A stretch of 64,000 nucleotides of DNA, from assembly GCA_012295275.1 (NCBI GenBank), contig CM022679.1, positions 23,198,952-23,262,951 on the forward strand. The letters are read 5' to 3'. The notes under the pieces were generated by a model. It ran no database searches and had not been told where the DNA came from. It saw only the letters and a list, made by a program, of their open reading frames with translations. This stretch comes from Chrysomallon squamiferum. Its lineage: Eukaryota > Mollusca > Gastropoda > Neomphalida > Peltospiridae. The number at the start of each line of letters is the position of its first letter. Within the stretch, counting starts at the first letter, position 1. Shown here piece by piece: positions 11,770-23,457 of this stretch. The translations under genes were made by a program, and so were the position numbers.

Positions 11770-12600
11770 CAATTATTGTTCAATATTTTATTAAAGATGT
11801 TTTAACTTCCCACATAAATTTACAAAATAACTTGTAAATTTCGTTTTCTACCCAATTTGGTACATTTATTGCGCTAGTGGTATAACACAGTCTAGATGTT
11901 GATAAAATATTCCATACTTCTGTTTTTCATTGTAAAGTTAGTTTCCTTTGACAACATAAAATAATTAAATTACTAACAGTATCTAATTTACATTTCCAGT
12001 CGCAGACAGTTACAGTAGTATCATCTGCATGCTGAAATAATAAAGAATTAAATTCATTTGTTATTCTAATTCCATTCATGCTATGTCTTTTTTTAATTAA
12101 ATTATTTAAGGGTTCAGCTACAATAACATAAAGTATCACTGATATTGAACATCCTTGTCTAACACCTCTTGTAATACTGAAGAAAAGTATTAAATGTCCA
12201 TTAATCTTGACACAATCTTTTTTTATATTGTTATAGAGTATTTTAATCCACGATATAAATTTAACACCAAAATTGATTTTTTTCAGAACTTTTAAAATAA
12301 AACTATGTGACACTCTGTCAAAAGCTTTCTCTCGATCAATTTTAACAATCTATATCTTCAATATTATTTAGCTCAGCAATATCTATAGCATCCCTTACTG
12401 ACATAATATTATCAGCAACATCTCTTCCTTTTACACAACAGCTTTGTTCTGATGAAATAATAGTTGACATTACCTGTTTTAGACGATAAGGAAGAACTAA
12501 AGAAATAATTATATAATCTACATTCAAAAGACTGATAGGTCTGAAATTTTCAAGGTCTGCTTTTTCTCCTTTTTTTCTTGTAAAAAAGACTAATTACCCC
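11770..12600 (-). pseudogene. LINE reverse transcriptase fragment with ADD motif
   Basis: Frames at 11927-12313 and 12342-12527 on the minus strand together cover RT fingers and palm: SSEQSCCVKGRDVADNI, then GVRQGCSISVILYVIVAEPL and LLFQHADDTTVTV, where ADD is the catalytic motif. They are separated by stops and a frameshift near 12320-12350. Downstream, to about 11770, lies the thumb/C-terminal region, comparable with 31200-31314. The sequence is an L1/Tx1-like LINE and is inactive. Confidence 0.75.
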
Positions 12601-13470
12601 TTTTATGATTTATATAAGTCGGATGGGTAATCACAAGAGAATAGTAATCAGTAGTGGACTTCAGCTGGATTATTATCAAATAATATGTGCATGTGATTTT
12701 TTACTTTTAATATATAAATGTCTTGAAACTTTGTATTGCGCTGATAGTATTTTGGTTTCATAATTAGATTTTCAGATATTTAATTGAAACGGATAGTTAG
12801 TTTGAAACTGTGTGTTTCAGTGGGATATAACTCGAAGTTTATATGAATGGCTAGTGATAAAGTTTTATAATAAATAATAAAGATATTTACGAACACTTTA
12901 CAAAATATATTTACAGTAGCAATGCTATCGCTATTTTTGTTGTTGTTTTTTAACTGTCAAAATGAAAATGTATTCTATAGCAATTAAAAGAAAACCAGTC
13001 TGAAATGGAAAAAGAAAACTTTTTAAGATATCTATAATTGCATGTAAGAGACATTGTTTTTATGAAATGAATTTTCCATGGATCTTATTTATTTTTATTT
13101 TTGTTTTTTTCTCGGGAACTGCTACGTGACTATAGCATATATTTTCTCATGGCTTGTTTATGAAGGTTAATTGCTTTGACATTACATATACATATATAAA
13201 CTTAGGCACATTGTCGATGTGGTGTACCTATCTTTGTTTTATAAATACTTTTCATTACTGTTATTGTTATCATTATTTTCAAAAATCCGTTCATGCTGTA
13301 CTCTGCTGTTATGAACACAAAGCAAATAATTTAACAACATTTAATAATAGCAAGTCGACTGGTTATCTGTTGTGATTATACCTTGACTTACAGATAGCAT
13401 TTAATTCACGACACCCCCACACAAATAAATACACATACATACATATTGGTAGATAGACAGACACACAGAT

Positions 13471-13473
<3 letters not shown>

Positions 13474-13563
<90 letters not shown>
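13474..13563. repeat. (GA)n microsatellite
   Basis: About 90 bases of uninterrupted AG. It lies in the 13390-13825 insertion that is absent from the duplicate copy near 25870-25890. Confidence 0.97.
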
Positions 13564-13565
<2 letters not shown>

Positions 13566-13712
13566 AAAACAAACATTCATGTGTACAGGCATACATATAT
13601 GTGTACATACATAGATACTTACACACGTATTTCCATATCTGTATGTTTGCAGGTACCTATGTGATTACACATACACACACAGACGCAAACACATTCAGAC
13701 ACAGAGACAAAG

Positions 13713-13713
13713 A

Positions 13714-13808
<95 letters not shown>
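13713..13808. repeat. (TG)n-(GA)n compound microsatellite
   Basis: About 20 bases of TG run straight into about 76 bases of GA. It lies in the same copy-specific insertion as the tract at 13474. Confidence 0.97.
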
Positions 13809-13811
<3 letters not shown>

Positions 13812-14165
13812 GTCATTTCTTTAAGAGACTTTAAAAAGGCTAAGGTGAATGTATTTTCTTTTCTCTGGCAGCTTACCAACAATTATGATCATACAAAGAA
13901 TATTTTGGTTTCAGTCATTAAGCACAAATAAAGTGTTTTCCGATAACAGACCTTGCTTTTCGCTGGTAACTTGCCAACAACCCTGTCTTCATATAAAGTC
14001 TCGTATTCATATTAAAAAGTCATCTGAATCCTCAAACACACATAAAGTGGTTTAGACAAAGACATAAATTTCTGAACTGAGATTTTCAAGGCTATTTGCC
14101 TCTGTTTAGTTAATTATATTATCTGTGGTAGAAGTTACCTATATTAAACGTTGACAGTGTTTATT

Positions 14166-14822
14166 ATGGCCACTATGTTGGCAGCTGCGGCAAGCTTATG
14201 GTCAATCGTAAGGTTGGTTCCCTTAAAAAGTCAGTTCTGAGTCAAATATGTCAAAATAATTACTGTAATTCCGAATCGCAATAACTTTAGTTTCATTTTG
14301 GTTGTTTGGTTTTTGTTTGCTTCCTTTTTTTTCCGAGTAGATGTATAACTTTTTCAAACATGTTTTCCTTACAGCAATGAACAGGTTCAAAATGTTGCTA
14401 AGAAGATGGCTGCACGATCTGTGAAAATCACAATCCGTAACAAAACGAGGAAGAAAATGTCCTTCTCTTCAGAGAAATTCCTTCAAGGTTCCATACGTAA
14501 AACAAAAATGGATATTAAATCAAACAGTCATTTAAGCATCAATGCTGAAGGTTCAGCGGGTGTAGAGGGCTCTCTGGAATTTCGAGTTGGCACAAAACAG
14601 CTTTATTGTTATTTAGCTTTTAAAAATCCATTAACTGGGAATTACAGACATTCCATCCGTATTGGTGATCAACAGCCGCTACGAAATGCTTTGGATAGTC
14701 TCAAAGACGACTCCACGAAAAGTGAAACACATGGGCACTACAAGCTGACCTGTTCTTCGAACGAGGATGAATTTATCTACACGTTAACAAGGGAGAGCAG
14801 ATCAAAATGCGTTGTGTCTTAA
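14166..14822 (+). CDS. actinoporin-like small protein with CaaX-type C-terminus (two exons)
   Basis: Exon 1 is 14166-14212 and exon 2 is 14375-14822. The intron (14213-14374) has an AG|GTTGGT donor and a TTCCTTACAG|C acceptor, and the phases agree. Exon 1 encodes about 15 residues rich in Ala and Leu, like the N-terminal amphipathic helix of actinoporins. Exon 2 encodes the beta-rich body: SVKITIRN, then a GVEGSLEF turn, then LAFKNPLTGNYRHSIRIGD, which sits where actinoporins have their aromatic membrane-binding loop. The family is pore-forming and binds membrane lipid, and relatives are known from gastropods. Here the protein is shorter (about 150 residues against 175) and lacks the Trp pair. 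It ends KCVVS, a good farnesylation (CaaX) signal, which actinoporins do not usually have. Fold assignment is by eye; another small beta-sandwich family is possible. A broken paralogue lies at 26226-27043. Confidence 0.55.
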
Positions 14823-15268
14823 AATGACATTATCTGGGATTATTATTTTCTCAGTCAAATCTGTATGCACGTCAGTCTTTGTGTGTCGAAAAAGGGTAAT
14901 GTAATGTTTTCAACCATAAGATATCATTTTAAAAGTTAGATGCTAAAAGATATTACGATGTTATGAGATCAACATTTCTTAATAATCCAATTTCCACGAA
15001 ATCTTAGGATCAGTAAGCTTTTAAATTTAAATGGAGTAAAATATGGGGAAAAAAAATACTTTTTTCTGAAATTTAACATTCTTGAAAGTATGGAAGTAGA
15101 TTTCAGTGTTGAACATAATATTATAAGTTTAATGGCTGAAATGTAAGATGAAATATAGGACAACATCAGCTTTGATGATTGTGAACACTTTTGTAATCAC
15201 ATAATTATTATATAAACAGTGAAACGTATTAAATCAGGACTAAATCAATGGGCAGACTTTATAAGATG

Positions 15269-15432
15269 AAAAAAAAGTTTGACTTTGCCCTGGATAGTAC
15301 TAAGAGAATTAGAGAAAACATGTTGTATGCCTTCAGATTTTCTTCACCCATAAACAATTTAGATTTTTTTTTTCGACTTTACACTGCCTGGGCATATTGC
15401 TTTAAATCCAATATTTTGTCGACTATTTCCAA
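15269..15432 (+). repeat. short repeat-block-B module inserted in the 3' UTR region
   Basis: It begins GACTTTGCCCTGGATAGTAC and ends near TTGTCGACTATTTCC. It matches the module at 6366-6450, 16447-16640 and 28330-28470. The paralogous locus (27290-27400) lacks it, so it entered this gene's 3' region after the duplication. Confidence 0.7.
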
Positions 15433-15467
15433 AAATTATTATAACCTAATCACAGAATGTTTGATAC

Positions 15468-15473
15468 AATAAA
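15468..15473 (+). promoter_or_regulatory. probable polyadenylation signal AATAAA
   Basis: AATAAA about 645 bases after the stop codon at 14822. It is conserved in position and context (CAATAAACTATAAATTTTAC) at 27426-27431 after the paralogue. Conservation across the duplication supports use. Confidence 0.5.
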
Positions 15474-15951
15474 CTATAAATTTTACAAATATTTTTAAGT
15501 TGTTTCATATCATAAATTTCAGTTCATTTCATTTCGGTCCATTTTAACAAATCTTTAGTAATCGAAAAAGAAACAACATATCTTTGAACTTTTTCTAAAA
15601 TGGCCTGCAACGACTACAGTCTATGTCTTAATGAGTCATTCATAATAAATATTGTCTAAAAAGTGTATATAATGCATTGATGCCTGCTGTTAGATGATAT
15701 CTCCATACCTTACTGTCTTTGTACAATCGTAGTATTTGATTAAAACAGGGGTTAGAGGAGAGATTTATTTATGAAAATCCACTTCATTTCTGCTGATTTT
15801 ATGTTGTTTGTTTGTTTGTTTTTTGTTGTTTTATTTGTTTTTGTTTTGATTTTGTGTCTGTTTTTCTTTATTTCCTGTGAAAACATCACCGTTCATGCTT
15901 TTAGCATTATATCATACGAAATATTTGATATGTGGTACAAGAAGAAGAAGA

Positions 15952-15954
<3 letters not shown>

Positions 15955-16042
<88 letters not shown>
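15955..16042. repeat. (GA)n microsatellite, expanded against its paralogue
   Basis: About 86 bases of GA following (AAG)n. The orthologous place in the second duplicate (27900-27930) has only AAGAAGAAGAAGAGACAGAG, so expansion or contraction took place after duplication. Confidence 0.95.
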
Positions 16043-16045
<3 letters not shown>

Positions 16046-16528
16046 GAGATTGAGATTAAAAAGTCTTAAAATAGGCATTAGCACAACTCCTATCTGCCAT
16101 AGAATAAATTAAAATTAAAGAGAAATTTGATTATATATTTTATCCAGGTACTCTTTATAGCAGTCGTTATTTTCAAAAATATTATACATGTTTTCTGTTT
16201 CCAATAAATAAATAAACCAAACTTTAAGTTGAAATTGTACTAAATTGTTTTCCAAGTACAATGATAGATTATAGAGGCATACAAGCATAAAGTTAAAGTC
16301 CTTGACATTTGTTATTGCGTGATCAGTGGGTATCTATTTTTGGCTGGGTAATTTGAAGTCACGTTCTCAGATAATGTAAATTTCTTTGAACGGTTATGTT
16401 AAAAAATTTCTTTTCTCTCTCAAATACAGATAACATAATTTGAAGACTGACTTTGCCCTGGAAAATTCTAAGAGAATTAGAAAGAACATGACTGTATGCC
16501 TTCGGATTTTCTTCACACATACACAATT

Positions 16529-16559
<31 letters not shown>

Positions 16560-16849
16560 ACATATGTATATACATTTTTTTTTTTTCGACGTTACTCTGT
16601 CTGGGCTTTAAATCCAGTATTTTGTCGGCTATTTCCAAAATTTATTTTAAACTTCCTTATTCTTTAAACTCGTGCTATGGACATTATAAATTGAGCAATT
16701 TTAGAGTCAGTTATTTGATATGTATAATATTCTTATTTTCGGGTAGTCTGTAATCTTGAAATTATGAGATGCGCCTTCATGTGAGATTACAAGGAATAAA
16801 TTACATTAAGTCAATAAGAATTTTCATTTATTTTATTTTATTTTACTTT

Positions 16850-16851
<2 letters not shown>

Positions 16852-16930
<79 letters not shown>
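16852..16930. repeat. (TA)n microsatellite
   Basis: About 78 bases of alternating TA. Much longer than at the same place in copy 1 of the block (6655-6665). Confidence 0.97.
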
Positions 16931-16932
<2 letters not shown>

Positions 16933-17844
16933 TAGTGAAATACTGAAGTTATTATTATTATTTTTTGTTTGTTTTGTTTTTATCTTGATTCGTGGAATTG
17001 CCCAGATATGTGAAATACTTATTGATTAATTAACCATTTAATGTTGTCCGTCCCATTTTAGCTAAAATATTGTTGTTTCTTCGTTAAGTCATAAAGAGAA
17101 ACAAATATCATACATATAAATTTAATTTCTTTTATAATTTTATTTATATTTTTATGTAGAAGAAAATAAAGATATATACACAAAAAGTGTATTATCGTTA
17201 CTATTATATAGCGAGAAACAGAGTAATTTTAAATTTATTTATTTTATTTATTTTATTTATTTTATTTTATTTTATTTTATTTTATTTATAAACTTTGGGA
17301 AAAGAAAACCATGGGACAAAAAAAATATCTGCATTGATTGTTGGTTATGAAGTTTTGGACATTTAAAAATCGTTAAATTTCATAGACTCATATCACAAAA
17401 TAGTATTACTGTTTCATAGTAATAAAAAAGAAATATACTAAGAAGGATAATTATATGAATTATTCTACCTATGGTATATGTATTAATATATAATACACCA
17501 GCAGTTTCTGATATGATTGTATTATGTTTTTTTATTCCTCAGTAAGTTTTAATTGTTTGTTCGTCGTTAGGGTGGTTGCTACCAAAGGCTATGACTCATA
17601 CATTTTTTTTAAATTACAGTCATTATTTCAAGCACAGCTAGTATTAAGAAATAAATGTGATACGTGCAGGTGCACATCCCGTTTATCTACTTAATTACCA
17701 TAATCATGAAAATCTCAGCTTTGAGACTATGAATATTCCTGACAGTCGGGGTAGTTCGCAGCCTGTAGGAATTAGTAAGAGATTAAGTGATACGGTTCAA
17801 CGCTTCAGTCAGTCTTAATGTTTGCGAACTGTGTCACCACACAG

Positions 17845-17970
17845 TGGATTGAATCTCCCGGCAGAAACTTCTGGAAGTATTTCGAAACAAATGGTGCCAG
17901 AACTTCGAATCATGTTGAGGGTTGACATTCTAAACTGAAGACGATGGGCAGCAGTCATCCCAACAATCTT
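17845..17970 (+). pseudogene. fragment of a MULE-type transposase, second copy
   Basis: Same remnant as at 7559-7684, with the same in-frame TGA (17923-17925) in place of the Trp of the NHVEGW signature. A few substitutions separate the two copies. Confidence 0.65.
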
Positions 17971-17979
17971 ATTTTTTCA

Positions 17980-18425
17980 ATGGGTTTCTTTATTTCTTTT
18001 TCTTTCTTTCTTTCTTTATTTTAATATTCACTAATTTTTTTTAATTAATAATTTGTAAGAACTAACTTGAATTCAGTATAAATTATTATAACAAAAATAC
18101 TTTTCATGATATATAATATATATTATATATCATGAATAATTAATTTGTAAGAACTAACTTGAATTCAGTATAAATTATTATAACAAAAATACTTTTATAT
18201 ATCATGATAAGTATTTTTGTTATAATAATTTATACTGAATTCAAGTTAGTTCTTACAAATTATTTATTAAAAAAAAAATTAGTGAATATTAAAATTAATA
18301 GAGAAAGAAAGAAAAAGAAATAAAGAAACCCATTGAAAAACATAAGAATATATATTATATATCATGAAAAGTATTTTTGTTATAATAATTTATACTGAAT
18401 TCAAGTTAATTCTTACAAATTATTA
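17980..18425. repeat. nested inverted repeat built from one 55-base motif
   Basis: The motif around AACTTGAATTCAGTATAAAT occurs four times: direct at about 18047-18105 and 18142-18194, inverted at about 18210-18265 and 18368-18425. The longest arm pair (about 17980-18115 with 18205-18342) includes the flanking TTTC-rich sequence. The inner centre is near 18203. This could be a real foldback or a read/assembly artefact. Confidence 0.85.
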
Positions 18426-19261
18426 ATTAAAAAAGATACACACACATACATACATACATACACACAGAAACGCAGACATATAGGATTATTATAATTGTTG
18501 AAGGTGTTATTATTGTTGTTGTTCATGTAACCTCCTTTATACGTCTGTGTGTGTGTGCATTGTAAATTTATTTTAGAGTGATGATTCAAAGTTTTATTTT
18601 TATCACGCTGGTTATAGATTACAAAGTTTTAGAATGTTGAAAGCAAACGGAACAAATGAAAAATAAATAATTTAAAAAAAAAGAAGAAAGAAATAACAAA
18701 ACAAAAATATAGCATTTTTTCATCATCTTAAAACCACTGAATCCCAGGAACCGGCCCTGTGCCCCTCCTCTACGAGTATAGTGAAGCAGTCCCTTGCTCC
18801 AACCAACTTGAACGTGCACAATAAAGAAAAGAAGAAACAAGATCTGTAACACCCGGATTTAAAACAGGTCTCCATGACGCAAAATATACAACGTTGAGAA
18901 AGGTATCGAATTTCACATCTACTCGTCTTTTTGAAATACCAGTTTTTATATTTTGTTGTTTCTACGTATTAACGCGAGAAGGGGTCAGAGAGCATCCTAC
19001 ATATCTGTGAACAGAACATTTTGACGCTTACATTCTGTTTGCTTACCAAGGCGAGGCGAAACATACCTTTCTGTTTAGTCACGCTTTGAGTGCACCCGGT
19101 CACTGTTTTATAAAATTAAGTCAGGTGCAGTACATTATTTTAGGTGTATCATGTAGCAATTTGACGTCAGTAAGTGGACAAAAAAAAGTAAAGAAAATAA
19201 CTACTAAACGGTTAATTGTTGGTTGGCCTAACATACATACATACATGTATATGTACGCGCG

Positions 19262-19309
<48 letters not shown>

Positions 19310-19420
19310 AATATTATACATATGTACAATACTGCTTTAGATTAAAGTATTAAAAATAAAACTTTCTGTATGAAATGTAGTAAAGTATTACAATCAGTTA
19401 TTTATAATTTTAATTTAGTT

Positions 19421-20560
19421 TATATCTGGCGATACAGAAATCCAGATAAGAGACAGTTTACCAGATCTCAAACTGGTGAAAATGTTATAGAACAGTAAAT
19501 GATTGAGTTACATATATGTATGTGTAAAAGTTTTGTTTTAAGATTTAAAGCGCAATGGAATCTAGATACGGATAGATGCGTCGTTTTTCTCAGTTTAGAA
19601 AAATCAAAACGGGAATCAAATTCTATTAAAGAACTAAAAACAGTAAATGATGGTTAACTAAAAAAAAGGAAGATATATTAGAAAAAGCTTATGAATTTTA
19701 TTTTAAATCATATAGTCAAGAAAACGTGGATGTTATTAAACGGGAAGAAATAATAAATTCAATAATCAAATAAACTAAAGGAATCTGAAATTGAAAACTG
19801 TGAGAAAGACATTACAATTAACGAATTAAAGAATGCTTTAAAAGAAATGCATAGAAATAAATCACTTGGAATGGATGGTCTAACTGCTGAATTTTATGTT
19901 AAATTCTGGGAATATTTGAAAAATTTGTTTCATCAAATAGTAGTGTCAATTCAAAAAAAAAGAAATATTGTCAAGTTGTATGAAAAAAGAAGTAATTAGT
20001 CTTACAACAAAAAGGAGATAAAGCAGACCTTAAAAATTTCAGACCTATTCGTTTTTTAAACGTAGATTATAAAATTATTTCTAAAGTTCTTGCAAATCGT
20101 CTTAAACAGGTTATTAGAAATATTATTTCATCAGAACAAACCTGTTGTGTAAAAGGAAGAGATGTTACTGATAATATTATATCAGTAAGGGATGTTACAG
20201 AGATTGCTGAGTTAAATAATATGAAGGGTATATTGTTAAAACTGATCAAGAAAAAGAATGTCACATAGTTTTATTTTAAACATTTTGAAAAAATTAAATT
20301 TCGGTGATATATTCATAACGTGGATTAGAATACTCTATAAAAGTTATGTCAAGATTAATGCATATTTAACACCTTTCTTCAGTATTAGTCGATTTCATTT
20401 ATATTGTAGCTGAACCCTTCAATAATTTAATTAAAAAAAGAAACTGATTGAATGGAATTATAATAACAAATGAATTTAAATCTTTATTATTTCAGCATGC
20501 AGATGACACTAGTATCACATAGATATACTGTCAGTGATGTTCAGTCTGTTGAAATAGTTG
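19421..20560 (+). pseudogene. LINE ORF2 fragment (endonuclease C-terminus to RT palm)
   Basis: It starts with WRYRNPDKRQFTR. Later it encodes a KNALKEMHRNKSLGMDGLTA-like segment, an RT fingers region near 20015-20260 (FLNVDYKIISKVLANRLKQV), and a broken palm ending near QHADDTSIT at 20495-20520. Stops and shifts are frequent. It is cut at about 20560, where low-complexity sequence begins. Confidence 0.75.
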
Positions 20561-20599
20561 CTAATACTAAAATATGTATTGTTGTTCTAATGACAATAA

Positions 20600-20622
20600 T
20601 GACAACGGCAACAACAACAACA

Positions 20623-20662
<40 letters not shown>

Positions 20663-20815
20663 GAAGAAGAAGAAGAAGAAGAAGAAGGAGAAGAAGAAGA
20701 ATAACAACAGCAAGAACAACAAACAACAACAGCAACAATAGCAGTGATGATGATGATGATGATAATGATAATAGAAACAACAACAACAACAAAGAAAAAT
20801 GCTGGAACAATAGAG
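20600..20815. repeat. compound trinucleotide microsatellite (AAC/AAT/AAG/GAT)
   Basis: A run of AAC, then AAT, AAG/AGA, CAACAG and GATGAT units. All long frames across it are low-complexity artefacts. Confidence 0.95.
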
Positions 20816-21360
20816 ATAATGTTTTGTGTTTTGTTTGTTTGTTTGTTGGGTTTTTGTTTTACTGTTAACGCAGTTCTATGAAAAAAATCAACTTTCACTT
20901 TTCTTCAGATCTGTCCTCGTTATTTTTCGTTTAAATTCGGTTTCATACTATATGAATAACTTGTCAACTATCAAATGATGTCAGTTGGCTAAAGAAAACC
21001 CGCATTTGTGGGTCGTATTGGCGAAAGAGGCTTAGTTTTCATTTCATAATTTAAAAGCAAAATTAAGTTCCTTAAGTATTTAAATACATTTTAAAAGAGA
21101 TTCATTGTACCGCAAGAATATTTCAGATGTCGTTAACATATAAATGCATAAATATAATTTTGAATTTAATAATAATTATAATAATTAAATAAAACAAAAT
21201 AAAATAAAATAAAATAAATGTGTGAAAGAGGAAAGAAAATAAAGGATAAAATAAAACACATTTTCATAATCTAAATTTATGTAGCTTCAAAGGAGAAACC
21301 ATCATGGAATATTTGCTAGACTGAGAGGTTTCTGTCCTTCTATTTTCTTAGCTTCTTCTT

Positions 21361-21393
21361 CATCTCCTCCTCCTCCTCCTCCTCCTCCTCCTT

Positions 21394-21424
<31 letters not shown>

Positions 21425-21448
21425 TTATTATTATTATTATTATTATTA

Positions 21449-21489
<41 letters not shown>
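21361..21489. repeat. (CTC)n-(TTC)n-(TTA)n compound microsatellite
   Basis: Three adjoining pyrimidine-rich trinucleotide tracts, ending exactly at the TA that flanks the element at 21490. Confidence 0.95.
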
Positions 21490-21490
<1 letters not shown>

Positions 21491-21980
21491 AGTAAACCTT
21501 GCCTAAGTCGTCACTTTCGTCACTGTCTTAGAGATATGACGAGTAATGTTAAGTCGCCAAATGACAACCTATTATACAACAGCGCTTATTTAAGCCGAGC
21601 TTTGTTCATGTATCTCACCTCTGTGCATATCATTATCAGACGAAACCCGTTTTTCAGATTGGAGCGCCGGTTCCTAAAGTAGTATGTCAATCCAACGCAG
21701 CCACACACGAGGCAAGTCACGTGCTTATCAAACTTCCAACGCACAGCTCATATCTACATCCGTGTCAATAGCTTAATATAAGCGGGTCAATTGTGTTTCG
21801 ACGAAAAAAAAATTAGATTTTTCCTGGAAATTGTGTCTGTGTATTGTTGACATGCCAGCAGTTGCTGAGGAATTTCCCACTGACGACTCAGAGCTAGAAA
21901 CTAACAAGGTTTAAATGTTGCTTAGGACCAAGCGTCAGGTAACGATTTAGATGTTTCGACGACTTAGACTGTGTTTACTG
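21490..21980. mobile_element. pogo/Tigger-like element, short deletion copy
   Basis: The left end is CAGTAAACCTTGCCTAAGTC. The right end on the other strand is CAGTAAACACAGTCTAAGTC, so 17 of the first 20 bases agree. TA flanks both sides (21488-21489 and 21981-21982). Near the right end a short frame, MPAVAEEFPTDDSELETNKV, ends at 21915. It might be what is left of an acidic transposase C-terminus, but it is too short to prove. The ends differ from those at 767 and 50219, so this is a separate family. Confidence 0.8.
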
Positions 21981-21999
21981 TATTATTTTTATTATGAAC

Positions 22000-22640
22000 A
22001 GAAATAAAATATGATACAACAACAACAGTTGTTCACCTTTCTTCTCTGCAACATATATAAAATCGTTTATGGATATAATTATTTATGTGATTGTATGTAC
22101 GTAAATATATGCCTGTACCTAGATAAGTGTATATGTATGTTTATAGACAAGGGTATGGATAAGTATAAGTATGTATGTGTGTATTTAAACAAATATATAT
22201 GTCTTTGTGAGCGCGTGCAGGTGTTAATGTGTCCCCTCTTTGTGTGTGTGTAATTATGAATGTGTATGCATCTGCTTGTGTCTGCATATGTGTCTGAATC
22301 TGTGTGTATATGTGTTTCTGCGTGTGTTTATTTACGTATATAATATTATATACGTAAGTAAGCATTTATATTTGTGCATGTTGGTGTTTTCGTGTGCGTA
22401 TTAGGGCTCATGTGTTGTTTTTTTGTGTGTTTCTTTATGTGTGTGTGTGTTTGTTTGTTTTTGTATTTAATTTAAGTTTTAGCTTTAGTTTTTCTGTGTA
22501 CCTTGTTTTATTTCTTTTATTATTTCTTTCTCTGCATATCTTTGATGTTCGAACCTATCCACTTATATTTGATTGAATGCAAAATTGTTTTATATTTGTA
22601 CATTTAATCTGCTTGATTTTAATATATGTATATATGTATG

Positions 22641-22674
<34 letters not shown>

Positions 22675-23040
22675 TGAATGTATGTATGCAAAATTAACAT
22701 ATCATTAGTGCACAATTAAAATCAATATATCGCGCAATATTTTAATATATATAATGTTTGGAAAAGTATTTATTATATTAATTATTAGAACTGTGTAAAG
22801 AAAAACATGTTTTTGATTATTGTTCTTTATTTGTATATATATATTTATTTATTATTATTATTATTATGTTGTTGTTGTTGTTAACTGACATATTGTCATT
22901 TTATTTATTTATTTATTCATTCATTTATTTGTTCACTGTCTCTAAATCCATTCTGAATATGAACATTGACACGTACACTTATACATATGGACACATATAT
23001 ACATATCCACTAAATCCATATTCCCATACATTCTTGTTTT

Positions 23041-23101
<61 letters not shown>

Positions 23102-23250
23102 ATAATATAGACATACATTCAGACGTAACCTCATCCATACACATAGATATCTGCAAACATATAGGTATAGACGTACCGTATGTAAGTGTGTATGTATGTA
23201 TATATGTATGTATGTAAACATGAATATATGTTTGCAGTCTCTCTCTCTCG

Positions 23251-23332
<82 letters not shown>

Positions 23333-23457
23333 TTGTCTGTATGTCTGGACGTCTGGATGTACATATATACATACATAAAGACAGACAGAAGATAGATATA
23401 TGGATACATCTACACCTACAAACTTAGACATAGACACTAACACACATAGATCCATAC
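22000..23457. other. low-complexity region of TATG, TG and CT repeats
   Basis: Degenerate GTAT/GTGTAT sequence, a (GTAT)n run at 22630-22690, a (TA)n-(TG)n tract at 23038-23098 and a (CT)n tract at 23236-23328. No gene or RNA recognised. This region is present only in copy 1 of the duplication: copy 2 has the 5S/7SL array in this interval. Confidence 0.7.
23236..23328. repeat. (CT)n microsatellite
   Basis: About 90 bases of CT with two interruptions near its start. Confidence 0.95.

Larger units (their letters stand above)
16270..19420 (+). repeat. repeat block B, copy 2
   Basis: Same order of modules as 6200-9660, from GCATAAAGTTAAAGTCC to the start of LINE sequence at 19421. It carries a (TA)n tract (16852-16930), a MULE transposase tail (17845-17970) and an extra palindrome at 17980-18425 not present in the other copies. 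No open frame. Confidence 0.8.

Noticed and set aside
13446-13882. Arg-Glu or Ser-Leu repeat frames over GA/CT tracts (also at 15893, 23040, 39788, 40857, 48757 and 51309)
   Set aside because: Pure dinucleotide repeats are open in several frames. No sign of coding.
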